Below are positions 26,473 through 35,849 of a DNA stretch of 64,000 nucleotides, in pieces. The position numbers were made by a program, and so were the translations under genes. The stretch covers positions 496,001 through 560,000 of the forward strand of contig AP024866.1 in NCBI GenBank assembly GCA_024346835.1. The letters are read 5' to 3'. Within the stretch, counting starts at the first letter, position 1, and each line of letters opens with the position of its first letter. Source of the DNA: Vibrio comitans (GTDB taxonomy: Bacteria > Pseudomonadota > Gammaproteobacteria > Enterobacterales > Vibrionaceae). The notes under the pieces were generated by a model that searched no databases, was not told the origin of the DNA, and was given only the letters and a program-made list of their open reading frames with translations.

Positions 26473-27624
26473 CTATTTCCAATGGAACAAATTGATAGCG
26501 ATATATAGTTGAAATAAGTCATCTATATTATTGATATTTAAGGATGTTATCTGATTTATTTTATCTATTCGATAACGCAGAGTGTTACGGTGAATGTGTA
26601 GCTCCTTACAGGTGAGAGCTGAATCACAGTTCTGCTTCAAATATGTCTTGAGCGTTTTCATGAGTAGCCCTTTGCTGTCTTGCTTCCGTAATTGTAAGTA
26701 AGACTGTTCTAGCTGTTCGCGAATCCAAGGGTCTTCCAATAGGCTACTCATGATGGCTGGAAGTCGATGGTCTTGATAAAAGAACACTTCGCCTGAGCGA
26801 TTCCCGACGCTGTGCATGGTCAGTTCAGCCGTATCATAGGAGCGGGCGAGTCCGGCGAGTCCAGGAAAGTAATCACCTAGCGCAATCTTGATTTGAAATT
26901 TAGCTTCTTTCTTTATTCTTTTCAGAAGCATATTCACGCGTTTGGTTTCAGCCTCTTTTGACCAACCGCTTCCAGTTAACGTAATAGGCTTTAGGACGAC
27001 CACCTCATTTTGTGATACCGATAAGATACCGACTAGGTTGTCGCGCTCTGGGTATTCTAATAGATGCACTAATTGCTGTAGGTTTTCTAGGGAAGGCGCT
27101 TTATTGCCAATGGGGAGTACCTTTACGACAGCTGCTATTCGAGGTTGTTCTAAGTCGAGATCTAAGCGCTGTGCAATCGCCTGTAATTGCATGTCATTTA
27201 GAGTACTGCCACGGATCAGTTGCAGCACTAATTCTTCTCGATGCCTCTTGTTCCATTCGACCTGTGACATCAGTGCCGCCTGTTCGACAATCAGCTCAGC
27301 AGTCATTTTTACCAGTTCACCAAAATGATGCACTTGTTGCAGTGTCCCTGAAATGCCGATTACTCCAATGACTTTGTCTTGAAAAAGGATAGGCAGATTG
27401 ATGCCTGGTTTTACACCTTTTAAATGCTCTGCAGTCGCTTCATCTATATTCACAACGCGAGACTCAGTGATGGCCAGCACAGCTCCTTCATGCTTTTGGT
27501 GCAAGCGAGTGGCATCACTTGAACCAATAATACGCCCCTGATCGTCCATGACATTGATGGAGTAGGGAATGATCTTCATTGTTCGTTCAACAATTTGTCT
27601 GGCGATCATTTCATTCAGTTGCAT
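26473..27624 (-). CDS. cdaR: CdaR-type sugar-diacid/glycerate regulator
   Basis: Transcription activator of 383 residues. Residues about 3-135 form the sugar-diacid recognition domain (ARQIVERTMKIIPYSINVMD, GRIIGSSD, HEGAVLAI). A GGDEF-like middle region follows. A C-terminal PucR-type helix-turn-helix is seen at about 325-380 (LKTYLKQNCD, LHIHRNTLRYRIDKI). In E. coli CdaR senses glycerate, galactarate and glucarate and controls gar, gud and glycerate kinase genes. Here it sits directly before a permease and a glycerate kinase, which supports a glycerate-responsive local regulon. Confidence 0.9.
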   Translation of the reverse strand: MQLNEMIARQIVERTMKIIPYSINVMDDQGRIIGSSDATRLHQKHEGAVLAITESRVVNIDEATAEHLKGVKPGINLPILFQDKVIGVIGISGTLQQVHHFGELVKMTAELIVEQAALMSQVEWNKRHREELVLQLIRGSTLNDMQLQAIAQRLDLDLEQPRIAAVVKVLPIGNKAPSLENLQQLVHLLEYPERDNLVGILSVSQNEVVVLKPITLTGSGWSKEAETKRVNMLLKRIKKEAKFQIKIALGDYFPGLAGLARSYDTAELTMHSVGNRSGEVFFYQDHRLPAIMSSLLEDPWIREQLEQSYLQLRKQDSKGLLMKTLKTYLKQNCDSALTCKELHIHRNTLRYRIDKINQITSLNINNIDDLFQLYIAINLFHWK

Positions 27625-27770
27625 AACAGGCTCTCATCATTGCAGGTATTGTTTTAGGCATTTTCAGCAGGATAGTAACGACAAACTCGTCAATATGCTC
27701 GTTTCTAAAAAGATAATGGTATACTGCCGGGCTTGTAGCGCTTGGTTATTATTGCAGTATAGGTTGAGTT

Positions 27771-28139
27771 ATGGAGTTTGAATTTAAACGCGTATTTGGA
27801 AAATACTCCGTTCAATGCAGCATGGGGCACGAGATTATCGGCCGCTGGCTAAATGAAGAGATTGGTAATGATATGGAAAAAATCAGCCAAGTTCTTAGTC
27901 TGGTAGCACAGGCAGAAAATAATCTAGCAGATGTATTTACTCTTCCTGGCACAGAAATCAACATCAGTATTGAAGCGGGCGAAGTGACCGTACAAGAAAA
28001 CGTATTACTGCAGCAATATGAACAAGAGTTTGAGCCAGATATGGACTTCTATGATAGCGAAAGTTCTGGAATGTGCGGTTTAGAGGATTTTTCTATCCTT
28101 ATTCACCAATGGCAGCGTTTCCTCACTACTGGACGATAG
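27771..28139 (+). CDS. yacL: YacL family protein (UPF0231)
   Basis: A 122-residue acidic protein matching E. coli YacL in layout: MEFEFKRVFGK start, CSMGHEIIGRWLNEE, an acidic middle (EFEPDMDFYDSES) and CGLEDFSILIHQWQ near the end. The function of the family is unknown. In enterobacteria it also lies near acnB, so the context is conserved. It has an AGG-type ribosome-binding site and stands alone between cdaR and glnK. Confidence 0.9.
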   Translation: MEFEFKRVFGKYSVQCSMGHEIIGRWLNEEIGNDMEKISQVLSLVAQAENNLADVFTLPGTEINISIEAGEVTVQENVLLQQYEQEFEPDMDFYDSESSGMCGLEDFSILIHQWQRFLTTGR

Positions 28140-28184
28140 GCTCTTGCCCCTTAATTGCACAATCTTGTGACATTTTTTAACATT

Positions 28185-28223
28185 TGTGCAATTTTGGTGA
28201 GCTTGATGCACTGTATTTGTGCA
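28185..28223. promoter_or_regulatory. Two NtrC-like binding sites upstream of glnK
   Basis: TGCACTGTATTTGTGCA at 28207-28223 has the TGCAC-N7-GTGCA symmetry of NtrC sites. TGTGCAATTTTGGTGAG at 28185-28201 matches about 12 of 17 positions. They lie roughly 65-100 bp before the sigma-54 core, a usual enhancer distance. Confidence 0.7.
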
Positions 28224-28284
28224 ATAAAACCCCGTCATTTTCTCCTTCTCCCTATAAACCCTTTAAATTCATAGTCTTAAAAAC

Positions 28285-28301
28285 TTGGCACGCCCTTTGT
28301 A
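28285..28301 (+). promoter_or_regulatory. Sigma-54 promoter of glnK-amtB
   Basis: TTGGCACGCCCTTTGTA has GG at 28287-28288 and GT at 28299-28300, ten bases between them, as required for -24/-12 promoters. It lies 44 bp before the glnK start. Confidence 0.8.
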
Positions 28302-28326
28302 TATGTATAAGTGTTGATGAAACTAA

Positions 28327-28683
<357 letters not shown>

Positions 28684-28707
28684 GAATAACGGACAAGAGA
28701 ATTTATT

Positions 28708-29940
28708 ATGGAACTTACAGCTACAGTAACGGAACTTCGTTACGCACTAGACACTTTTTTCTTTCTTATTTCAGGTGCGTTAGTTATGTGGATGGCAGCA
28801 GGCTTTGCCATGCTAGAAGCAGGCTTAGTACGCTCTAAAAATACCACTGAAATCTTAACTAAAAACATCGTGTTGTACGCAATCGCTTGTACTATGTTCT
28901 TGCTAGTAGGCTACAACATCATGTACGTAGACAATAGCGGTGGCGGTTACCTACCATCATTTGGCAGCCTGATTGGAACACAAGGTGAAGGCGCAGATCA
29001 CTCTTTAGAGTCTGACTTCTTCTTCCAAGTGGTGTTCGTAGCAACTGCAATGTCAGTGGTTTCTGGTGCTGTAGCTGAACGTATGAAGCTTTGGGCTTTC
29101 CTAGCATTCACAGTCGTTCTTACAGGTTTTATCTACCCAATGGAAGGCTACTGGACTTGGGGCGGTGGTTTCCTATCAGAAGCAGGCTTCAGTGACTTTG
29201 CTGGCTCAGGTATTGTTCACATGGCAGGTGCAGCAGCTGCACTATCAGGTGTAATCCTACTAGGTGCTCGTAAGGGTAAATACGGTAAAAACGGTTCAGT
29301 TCACCCTATCCCTGGTTCAAACATGCCTCTTGCAACACTAGGTACGTTTATCCTTTGGTTTGGTTGGTTCGGCTTCAACGGCGGTTCTCAGCTAATGGTT
29401 TCTGATTTTGAAAATGCAACAGCAGTAGGTCAAATCTTCCTGAACACTAACGCAGCTGCTGCTGCAGGTGCAATCGCAGCGCTTCTAGTGTGTAAGACAA
29501 CTTGGGGTAAAGCTGACCTTACTATGATTCTTAACGGTGCGTTAGCAGGTCTAGTTGCTATTACAGCTGACCCTCTATCACCATCACCACTTGCAGCGGT
29601 TAGTATTGGTGCAGTATCAGGTGCAATCGTAGTATTCAGTATCGTAGGCTTGGATAAAATCAAGATTGATGATCCAGTAGGTGCTATCTCTGTACACGGT
29701 GTGTGTGGTTTCTTTGGCCTGATGGTTGTGCCTCTAAGCAACGGTGATGCAACTTTTGGTGCTCAGCTTCTAGGTGCTGCAGTAATCTTTGGTTGGGTAT
29801 TTGGTGCAAGCATGGTGGTATGGGCTGTACTGAAAGCAACTATGGGTATCCGTGTTACTGAAGAAGAAGAGATGGAAGGCATGGACGTTCACGATTGTGG
29901 TATCGGTGCTTACCCAGAGTTCATGACAGTGAAACAATAA
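28708..29940 (+). CDS. amtB: Ammonium transporter AmtB
   Basis: Trimeric inner-membrane ammonium channel of 410 residues with 11 predicted membrane helices. Seen are the N-terminal helix LISGALVMWMAAGFAMLEAG, the pore phenylalanines in FFFQVVF and GFIYPMEG, the first pore histidine at about 171 (GIVHMAGAAAAL) and the second in AISVHGVCGF. E. coli AmtB has a signal peptide; here the N-terminus MELTATVTELRYALD is not a clear one, as in many Amt proteins. It is cotranscribed with glnK and ends in a strong terminator. Confidence 0.96.
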   Translation: MELTATVTELRYALDTFFFLISGALVMWMAAGFAMLEAGLVRSKNTTEILTKNIVLYAIACTMFLLVGYNIMYVDNSGGGYLPSFGSLIGTQGEGADHSLESDFFFQVVFVATAMSVVSGAVAERMKLWAFLAFTVVLTGFIYPMEGYWTWGGGFLSEAGFSDFAGSGIVHMAGAAAALSGVILLGARKGKYGKNGSVHPIPGSNMPLATLGTFILWFGWFGFNGGSQLMVSDFENATAVGQIFLNTNAAAAAGAIAALLVCKTTWGKADLTMILNGALAGLVAITADPLSPSPLAAVSIGAVSGAIVVFSIVGLDKIKIDDPVGAISVHGVCGFFGLMVVPLSNGDATFGAQLLGAAVIFGWVFGASMVVWAVLKATMGIRVTEEEEMEGMDVHDCGIGAYPEFMTVKQ

Positions 29941-29962
29941 TTCACTAAATCAAACTTTTAAC

Positions 29963-29994
29963 AAAAGGCCTACTTTAAAGTAGGCCTTTTTTTT
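29963..29994 (+). terminator. Terminator after amtB
   Basis: Stem AAAAGGCCTACT / AGTAGGCCTTTT followed by T residues; clear rho-independent terminator. Confidence 0.9.
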
Positions 29995-30190
29995 GTGTGG
30001 AAAAGGGGGAGTTCGTGGAATTTAGTAGAACTTATCCACTAAAAGTCATCTTTTTAGAGACTATCTCTGCTTTGACTAGCTTGTTTTTGCGAAGCTGAAT
30101 CACATAAATGGGCAATAAAGTTAAATAAATTGCACTTTAGTTGTTTTTTATCATTGTTTGAAACGAGTTCTTGAATATAATAAACGCATT

Positions 30191-30209
30191 GATAACTATT
30201 CTCACTTTC
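30191..30209 (+). promoter_or_regulatory. Fur box candidate upstream of fbpA
   Basis: GATAACTATTCTCACTTTC matches about 13 of 19 positions of the classical Fur consensus. It lies 16 bp before the fbpA start, consistent with iron repression of fbpABC. Confidence 0.6.
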
Positions 30210-30225
30210 AATTAAGGGAACTAGA

Positions 30226-31239
30226 ATGAAAAAATTACTTGTGTTGACTGCTGCTGTTAGCGGTGTATTCGCGCCAATCGCATCAGCTTCAGAAGAAGTG
30301 AACGTATACTCTTACCGCCAGCCATTTTTGGTTGAGCCAATGTTTGATGAATTTACTAAACAAACGGGCATCACGGTAAACGTTAAGTTCTCTAATACAG
30401 GTATCGCTGAGAAACTAGTTCAAGAGGGTGAGTACAGCCCTGCTGACGTAGTATTAACTACTGACATCAGCCGCTTGGTTGAGCTAAGCAATAAAGGCGT
30501 TGTACAGAGTGTTGATAGCAAGGTTATCGAAGAAAATGTTCCAGCTCAGTACCGTGATACTGAAGGTGAGTGGTTTGCACTGACTCTACGTGCACGTAAC
30601 GTATACTCTTCTCGTGATCGCGTAGGTAAGCTTGGTTCTGATTTTGATTACACAGATCTAGCTAATCCAGAGTACAAAGGCAAGATCTGTACTCGTAGCG
30701 GTAAGCACCCATACAATGTTTCTCTAGTGGCTTCTATGGTGGCGCACTACGGTGAAGCTGAAGCTAAAACTTGGCTTGAAGGCGTTAAGGCAAACCTAGC
30801 TCGCAAGCCTCAAGGTAATGATCGTGCTCAAGTTAAAGCGATTAAAGAAGGTCTTTGTGACCTAGCACTAGGTAACAGCTACTACCTAGGTAAGATGGTT
30901 AATGATCCTAAGCAAGTTGAGTGGGCGGAATCAGTTTACATTAATTTCCCTGGTCAAGAATCTAACGGCACACACGTAAACGTGAGTGGTATGGCAATGG
31001 CTAAGCACTCTCCAAACAGCGAGAATGCTCTGAAGCTTATGGAATTCTTAACGGGTGATAAAGCTCAGCAAATGTATGCAGAAGTGAACTATGAGTACCC
31101 AGTGAAAGAAGGTGTGAAGCGTTCTGAGCTTGTCGCATCATGGGGTGACTTCAAGGCAGATACTCTAGCGCTAGAAAAGATTGCTGAAAATCATGCCATT
31201 GCTGTGAAGCTATTGGATGAAACTAAGTTTGACCTGTAA
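30226..31239 (+). CDS. fbpA: Iron(III) ABC transporter, periplasmic binding protein
   Basis: Periplasmic ferric-ion-binding protein of 337 residues (FbpA/FutA family). Signal peptide at 1-22 (cleavage near SAS-A). The mature protein starts EEVNVYSYRQPFL, and GNSYYLG contains the adjacent Tyr219-Tyr220 that bind iron in this family. IYINFPGQ-type and VNVSGMAMAKHSPN segments are also family-like. It opens the fbpABC operon under a Fur-like box. A hairpin between fbpA and fbpB probably keeps expression of the binding protein above that of the membrane parts. Confidence 0.93.
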   Translation: MKKLLVLTAAVSGVFAPIASASEEVNVYSYRQPFLVEPMFDEFTKQTGITVNVKFSNTGIAEKLVQEGEYSPADVVLTTDISRLVELSNKGVVQSVDSKVIEENVPAQYRDTEGEWFALTLRARNVYSSRDRVGKLGSDFDYTDLANPEYKGKICTRSGKHPYNVSLVASMVAHYGEAEAKTWLEGVKANLARKPQGNDRAQVKAIKEGLCDLALGNSYYLGKMVNDPKQVEWAESVYINFPGQESNGTHVNVSGMAMAKHSPNSENALKLMEFLTGDKAQQMYAEVNYEYPVKEGVKRSELVASWGDFKADTLALEKIAENHAIAVKLLDETKFDL

Positions 31240-31284
31240 TACACTGCATGGGATAAACACCTATAAACTTTAAGGTTTAGAAAC

Positions 31285-31307
31285 AAGGCGTCTTTAGGAC
31301 GCCTTTT
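31285..31307 (+). terminator. Intercistronic hairpin fbpA/fbpB
   Basis: Stem AAGGCGTC / GACGCCTT with loop TTTAG, followed by TT. It looks like a partial terminator or RNA-stabilising hairpin between the binding-protein and permease genes. Confidence 0.6.
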
Positions 31308-31318
31308 CAAGTTATTTG

Positions 31319-32944
31319 ATGAAAGAAAACTATCCAGTATTTCGAACCAGTAGCGCACTGTTAGCTGTGCTACTGGTTTTGCCAATTTTAGCCATTTTTT
31401 ACACCAGTATTGGTGGTGACAACGATTTGTTCTCCCACCTTTTTGCTACGGTGTTGCCTACCTACGTCTCAAATACCTTCTGGTTGGTATTTGGTGTGAT
31501 GTTGCTGTCCTTGTTAATTGGTATTCCAAGCGCCTGGCTAATGGCCATGTGTCGCCTTCCTTCAGAAAAAGTGTTGCAGTGGGCAATGGTTCTGCCACTG
31601 GCAATGCCTGGTTATATCGTCGGTTACGTATTTACGGACTGGTTTGACTTTGCCGGTCCTTTGCAGGTTTTCCTACGGGACATCACTGGTTGGGGGCCTG
31701 GAGATTACTGGTTTCCTGATATGCGCACTTTAGGTGGCGCTATCTGGGTGCTGTCTTTGGTTCTCTATCCATATATTTATCTGCTGTGTCGCGCGGCATT
31801 CATGGAACAGAGCGTCAGTATTCTGCAATCGGCTAGATTGCTAAAATGCTCACCGTGGCAAAGCTTTTGGCGTATATCGTTACCGATTATTCGTCCTTCT
31901 ATCGCCGTTGGTCTATCCCTTGTGGCAATGGAGGCCATTGGTGATTTTGGTACGGTAAGCTACTTTGCAGTAAATACGCTTACCACAGCGGTATTTGATA
32001 CTTGGCTCGGTTACTCTAATTTGGGTGCAGCTGCGAAGATCTCAGCGATTATGCTGCTGGTTATTATTTTGCTTATCAGTGCTGAGCGATACAGTCGTCG
32101 AAAGCAGAAACTGTTCCAGAACCAATTTAATAGTCATGAGAACTTCCGTTACGAACTTAAAGGCTGGAAAAAGTGGGCAGCGGTTACCTGGTGTTGGTCG
32201 GTTGTTGCGGTTGCTTTTATCTTCCCTTTACTGCAACTTTGTCAGTACGCCTATCGCTATTTCTCGGAAAGTTGGACAACTCAGTTTTATCAGTATGCGA
32301 TGAATAGTCTGCAGGTTTCTGTGTTGGCGGCATTGATTGCACTGGTTATCGCGGTGGTATTGAATTTCTACAATCGCCTATCTGCAACCAAGAGTAGCAA
32401 TGTGTTCGTGCGCCTAGCATCGTTAGGCTATGCGGTACCTGGTACTGTGCTTGCTATTGGCGTTATGGTGCCGGTATTAACCGCTGATCATTTTGTTAAT
32501 GATATTGCTAAGGCAATGGATTGGGGCAGACCCGGTCTTATATTTTCAGGGTCAATGTTCGCCATCGTGTTTGCCTTTGTAGTGCGTTTCTCTGCGGTCG
32601 CCATTGGCACTATCGAAAGCAGTATGAATAAGGTATCACCATCATTGGATATGGCGGCGCGCACTATGGGATGTAACAGTACCCAGATGCTACAGCGTGT
32701 GCATATACCATTAATGAAGCGTGGGGCACTCATCGCCTTTTTATTGGTGTTTATCGAGTCGATGAAGGAGCTAAATGCGGCATTGCTATTGCGACCATTT
32801 AACTTTGAAACACTCGCCACCTACGTGTATAACTTTGCCTCCGATGAGCAATTGGAAATCGCAGCGATGCCTGCTGTTCTCCTTGTGCTTGTCGGATTGA
32901 TTCCGTTAATTATCGTCAACCGTTCTTTGGAGCAACCACACTAA
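31319..32944 (+). CDS. fbpB: Iron(III) ABC transporter, fused permease
   Basis: Inner-membrane permease of about 541 residues with two six-helix halves, each with an EAA-type loop (SARLLKCSPWQSFWRISLPIIRPS, split across the first half, and ARTMGCNSTQMLQRVHIPLM in the second). This doubled layout is usual for ferric-iron permeases. I use ATG 31319 rather than the TTG one codon before it; the ribosome-binding site is weak. The stop overlaps the fbpC start by one base (TAATG). Confidence 0.93.
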   Translation: MKENYPVFRTSSALLAVLLVLPILAIFYTSIGGDNDLFSHLFATVLPTYVSNTFWLVFGVMLLSLLIGIPSAWLMAMCRLPSEKVLQWAMVLPLAMPGYIVGYVFTDWFDFAGPLQVFLRDITGWGPGDYWFPDMRTLGGAIWVLSLVLYPYIYLLCRAAFMEQSVSILQSARLLKCSPWQSFWRISLPIIRPSIAVGLSLVAMEAIGDFGTVSYFAVNTLTTAVFDTWLGYSNLGAAAKISAIMLLVIILLISAERYSRRKQKLFQNQFNSHENFRYELKGWKKWAAVTWCWSVVAVAFIFPLLQLCQYAYRYFSESWTTQFYQYAMNSLQVSVLAALIALVIAVVLNFYNRLSATKSSNVFVRLASLGYAVPGTVLAIGVMVPVLTADHFVNDIAKAMDWGRPGLIFSGSMFAIVFAFVVRFSAVAIGTIESSMNKVSPSLDMAARTMGCNSTQMLQRVHIPLMKRGALIAFLLVFIESMKELNAALLLRPFNFETLATYVYNFASDEQLEIAAMPAVLLVLVGLIPLIIVNRSLEQPH

Positions 32945-33969
32945 TGAGCCGTACCTTAGCCATTAAAGACCTCACCTGTAAGTATGACAACCAGACTGTT
33001 CTTGAGTCTTTGTCTTTAAAGGTTAAGCAAGGAGAGATTGTCTGTTTGCTAGGTGCCAGTGGCTGTGGCAAAACCACGTTGCTTAAGGCGATATCAGGTT
33101 TATTGCCTCTGACTAAAGGCTATATCGAACTCAACGGCAATGTTATTGATGATGGCAAGCATTGGGTTGCACCTGAGCAACGTAATATTGGGATGATCTT
33201 TCAGGATTACGCGCTATTTCCCCACCTTACAGTCGCTGAGAATATCTGTTTTGGTATCCAAGAACTGGCGAAAGAAGTACAGAAAGAGCGTGTTCTGCAG
33301 ATGCTAGAAATGGTTCACCTGCAAGATCTCGGCGACCGCTACCCTCATCAACTATCGGGTGGTCAGCAGCAACGTGTGGCGATTGCGCGCTCTCTTGCTT
33401 ATAAGCCTGATCTACTATTGCTGGACGAACCATTCTCGAATATCGATACCCAAGTACGCCATAAATTGATTGCCCAAATCCGCTCTATCTTCAAGCAAGC
33501 AGGGGTAACAGCCATTTTTGTTACCCATAGCAGAGAAGAAGCCTTTGCCTTTGCCGACAAAATGGCGGTGATGAATAAGGGAGTCATTGAGCAGTTTGGT
33601 ACCGCAAGCGATTTGTATCACAACCCTTCGAGCCGATTTGTGGCTGACTTCCTTGGTGGTGGCAGCTACTTACCAGGGCGCAGAGTAGAGCAAGGGGTAT
33701 ATCAAACTGCCCTTGGTGTGGTTAACGCACTCTCTAAGCAGCAAAGTACCGATGAGCAGGCCCATATATTGTTTAGGCCTCAACACCTGCAACTGACTGC
33801 AAATCCTGATGGATTAACTAAGGTACTAGAACAGCAGTTTATGGGTGATCACTTCCGCTACGTTATTGATGTGGATGGACATAAGCTACTGTCTAGCTCC
33901 ATAGAGCAATTAGATATTGGTAGCCGAGTTGACGTTACCTTAACCCCAACTCAGCTGCTGGCTTTTTAA
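32944..33969 (+). CDS. fbpC: Iron(III) ABC transporter, ATP-binding protein
   Basis: ATPase of the ferric transporter, 341 residues. Walker A GASGCGKTT is at about 36-44, then the Q-loop GMIFQDYALFPHL, signature LSGGQQQRVAIARSL, Walker B LLLLDEPFSNID and switch VTHSREEAFAFAD. A C-terminal TOBE-like regulatory domain (about 240-341) follows. Its stop codon overlaps the end of the convergent hexosaminidase gene by four bases, and no terminator is seen between them. Confidence 0.94.
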   Translation: MSRTLAIKDLTCKYDNQTVLESLSLKVKQGEIVCLLGASGCGKTTLLKAISGLLPLTKGYIELNGNVIDDGKHWVAPEQRNIGMIFQDYALFPHLTVAENICFGIQELAKEVQKERVLQMLEMVHLQDLGDRYPHQLSGGQQQRVAIARSLAYKPDLLLLDEPFSNIDTQVRHKLIAQIRSIFKQAGVTAIFVTHSREEAFAFADKMAVMNKGVIEQFGTASDLYHNPSSRFVADFLGGGSYLPGRRVEQGVYQTALGVVNALSKQQSTDEQAHILFRPQHLQLTANPDGLTKVLEQQFMGDHFRYVIDVDGHKLLSSSIEQLDIGSRVDVTLTPTQLLAF

Positions 33970-35849
33970 GACCAAGGGTTGCGATATTGGATACCGCGAC
34001 CCTCTAACCCTTCTAGATCAAGCTGTAAACGAGATAAGAAATCATCCCAATCTTTGTTGGTTTCTTTAGTCCACGCGACCTCTGCGATGGCTTGCAGTCT
34101 AGGGTGCACCATATATTGCAGTCGCTCGGCGCTATCAATGAGTTCACACCATAATCCCGCTTGGATTCCCCACACCTTCTGTTGGATAGGATCGTTAGCC
34201 TCAATCTCGCTTAATGGACGATAGTGATAAGCGTGTTTTAGCGGAGTGATGTTCGCCCAATAGAATCCAGACTCGGTCGCATCAAATTCTTGAGCCATAT
34301 CGAGGTAGGTGTATTGACCCGGTTGCAGCACCACATCAAAGCCTTTGCGTGCACATTTTATGGCTGCTTCTTCGCTCTGCCACGAATAGATTACTGTTTG
34401 CTGGCTAACCTTATCGCCATACTGAGCCTCTTCCCAACCAAGCATTCGCTTGTTCAAACTGCTTAGTTTGTTTTCTACGTAGCGCAATAGATGTCCTTGC
34501 AGTTCTTTGGCGTCAGAATAGCCGTGCTCTGCCATTAGCGCTTGGCATTTTTTGCTATCTGTCCAAACCCCTTCAGGGACTTCATCTGCACCGATATGCA
34601 CGTAAGGGGCAGGGAACAAGTCAGCGACCTCTTCTAGTACCTTATCGAGGAATTTATAGGTTCCTTCTAATGCAGGGGAGAGAACGTTGTCGGTATAGTG
34701 CTGCACACTGCGGTAGATAGACTTGTCTTCACTATCGAGCAAAAGATGAGGCAGTGCCTTGATTGCTGCGCGGCAATGACCCGGTATATCGATTTCAGGG
34801 ATCACAGTGATCCCTCGACGGTTAGCGTAGGCAATCACCTCTTTTATCTGTTGCTGAGAATAGAACCCACCATACTTGGAATCGATGTGTTTGAACTGAG
34901 CGGTAAGAGGTAGGTCTTTGCCTCGCCATGCACCAATATCGGTCAGCTCAGGGAAGGCTTTGATCTCAATACGCCAACCTTCATCATCGGTGAGGTGCCA
35001 ATGAAAGTGGTTGTATTTATAGCGAGCCAGTTGATCAATGATCAATTTGATCTGCTCAAGTTCATGGAAGTGTCTTGAGCAATCTAGCATCATCCCTCGA
35101 TAGTTATAAACTGGGCTATCTGATATCTGAACGCAAGTGGCTTTGACGCCATTGCCAAGCAGTTGCAATAGGGAGGCGACAGCGTGACTAAACCCTTGGC
35201 AGTCACTGGCAAATAGAGTGATTGAGTTGCAAGATACCTCTAATTGGTAAGACTGCTGAGATAAGCCTTCAAGTTGCTTAAACACGATTCTGCTTGCTTG
35301 ATCACTTAAGGTTAAACCTAGTTCAGGCTTTGCTTCAATCAGCCATAAAGCCGCTTCTTTTGCGTGCTCGCTCTCTACAAATATCCCTTCTTGATGAGTA
35401 AATTCAAAGACACCAGAGCCAATATTTGTCTCCTGGGGTTTAGGAATAATGCCAAAGCTCGCCTTGCGTACCGCGCTTAAAGGCTGTGCGTGTAGTTTAG
35501 GTTCTATGAGTTCCAGCGGTGTCACCTCCACAGAATTGTGCTCTGGCGTCGTAATAAACGCCTCTAAAATACCATCACATTGCAGCTGTAAAGGTGGTGT
35601 TGCCATCTCAAATTCAGTGTTGAATAGGCCACCGCATTTAAGCTTAGGCAGTGACTTTAATGTGCAGAAACTACCCAACTGAGAAAGCTCACCTAGCGTA
35701 TTGCTGCTTGCATCTAAAAAGCGGGTAATGGAAAAATAGAGAGTCCAATCTTCGAGTGTTTGTGAAGAGTGGTTGCTAAGCGTCATTGAAAAACGAGTTC
35801 GCTGCTCAGTTTGATTAATGACTTTTAGGTCGAGACGAAATAGGCTCAT
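33966..35849 (-). CDS. Beta-N-acetylhexosaminidase (GH20)
   Basis: Glycosidase that splits GlcNAc from chitin disaccharides. The 627-residue protein has an N-terminal carbohydrate-binding-like region and the GH20b domain to about 245. The GH20 barrel follows (YRGMMLDCSRHF, NHFHWHLTDDEGWRIE, EIDIPGH), with the catalytic pair Asp422-Glu423 in HIGADEVPEG. No signal peptide is visible, so it is probably cytoplasmic and acts after uptake, like V. cholerae VC0613. The start overlaps the GH9 gene stop (ATGA). Confidence 0.92.
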   Translation of the reverse strand: MSLFRLDLKVINQTEQRTRFSMTLSNHSSQTLEDWTLYFSITRFLDASSNTLGELSQLGSFCTLKSLPKLKCGGLFNTEFEMATPPLQLQCDGILEAFITTPEHNSVEVTPLELIEPKLHAQPLSAVRKASFGIIPKPQETNIGSGVFEFTHQEGIFVESEHAKEAALWLIEAKPELGLTLSDQASRIVFKQLEGLSQQSYQLEVSCNSITLFASDCQGFSHAVASLLQLLGNGVKATCVQISDSPVYNYRGMMLDCSRHFHELEQIKLIIDQLARYKYNHFHWHLTDDEGWRIEIKAFPELTDIGAWRGKDLPLTAQFKHIDSKYGGFYSQQQIKEVIAYANRRGITVIPEIDIPGHCRAAIKALPHLLLDSEDKSIYRSVQHYTDNVLSPALEGTYKFLDKVLEEVADLFPAPYVHIGADEVPEGVWTDSKKCQALMAEHGYSDAKELQGHLLRYVENKLSSLNKRMLGWEEAQYGDKVSQQTVIYSWQSEEAAIKCARKGFDVVLQPGQYTYLDMAQEFDATESGFYWANITPLKHAYHYRPLSEIEANDPIQQKVWGIQAGLWCELIDSAERLQYMVHPRLQAIAEVAWTKETNKDWDDFLSRLQLDLEGLEGRGIQYRNPWS

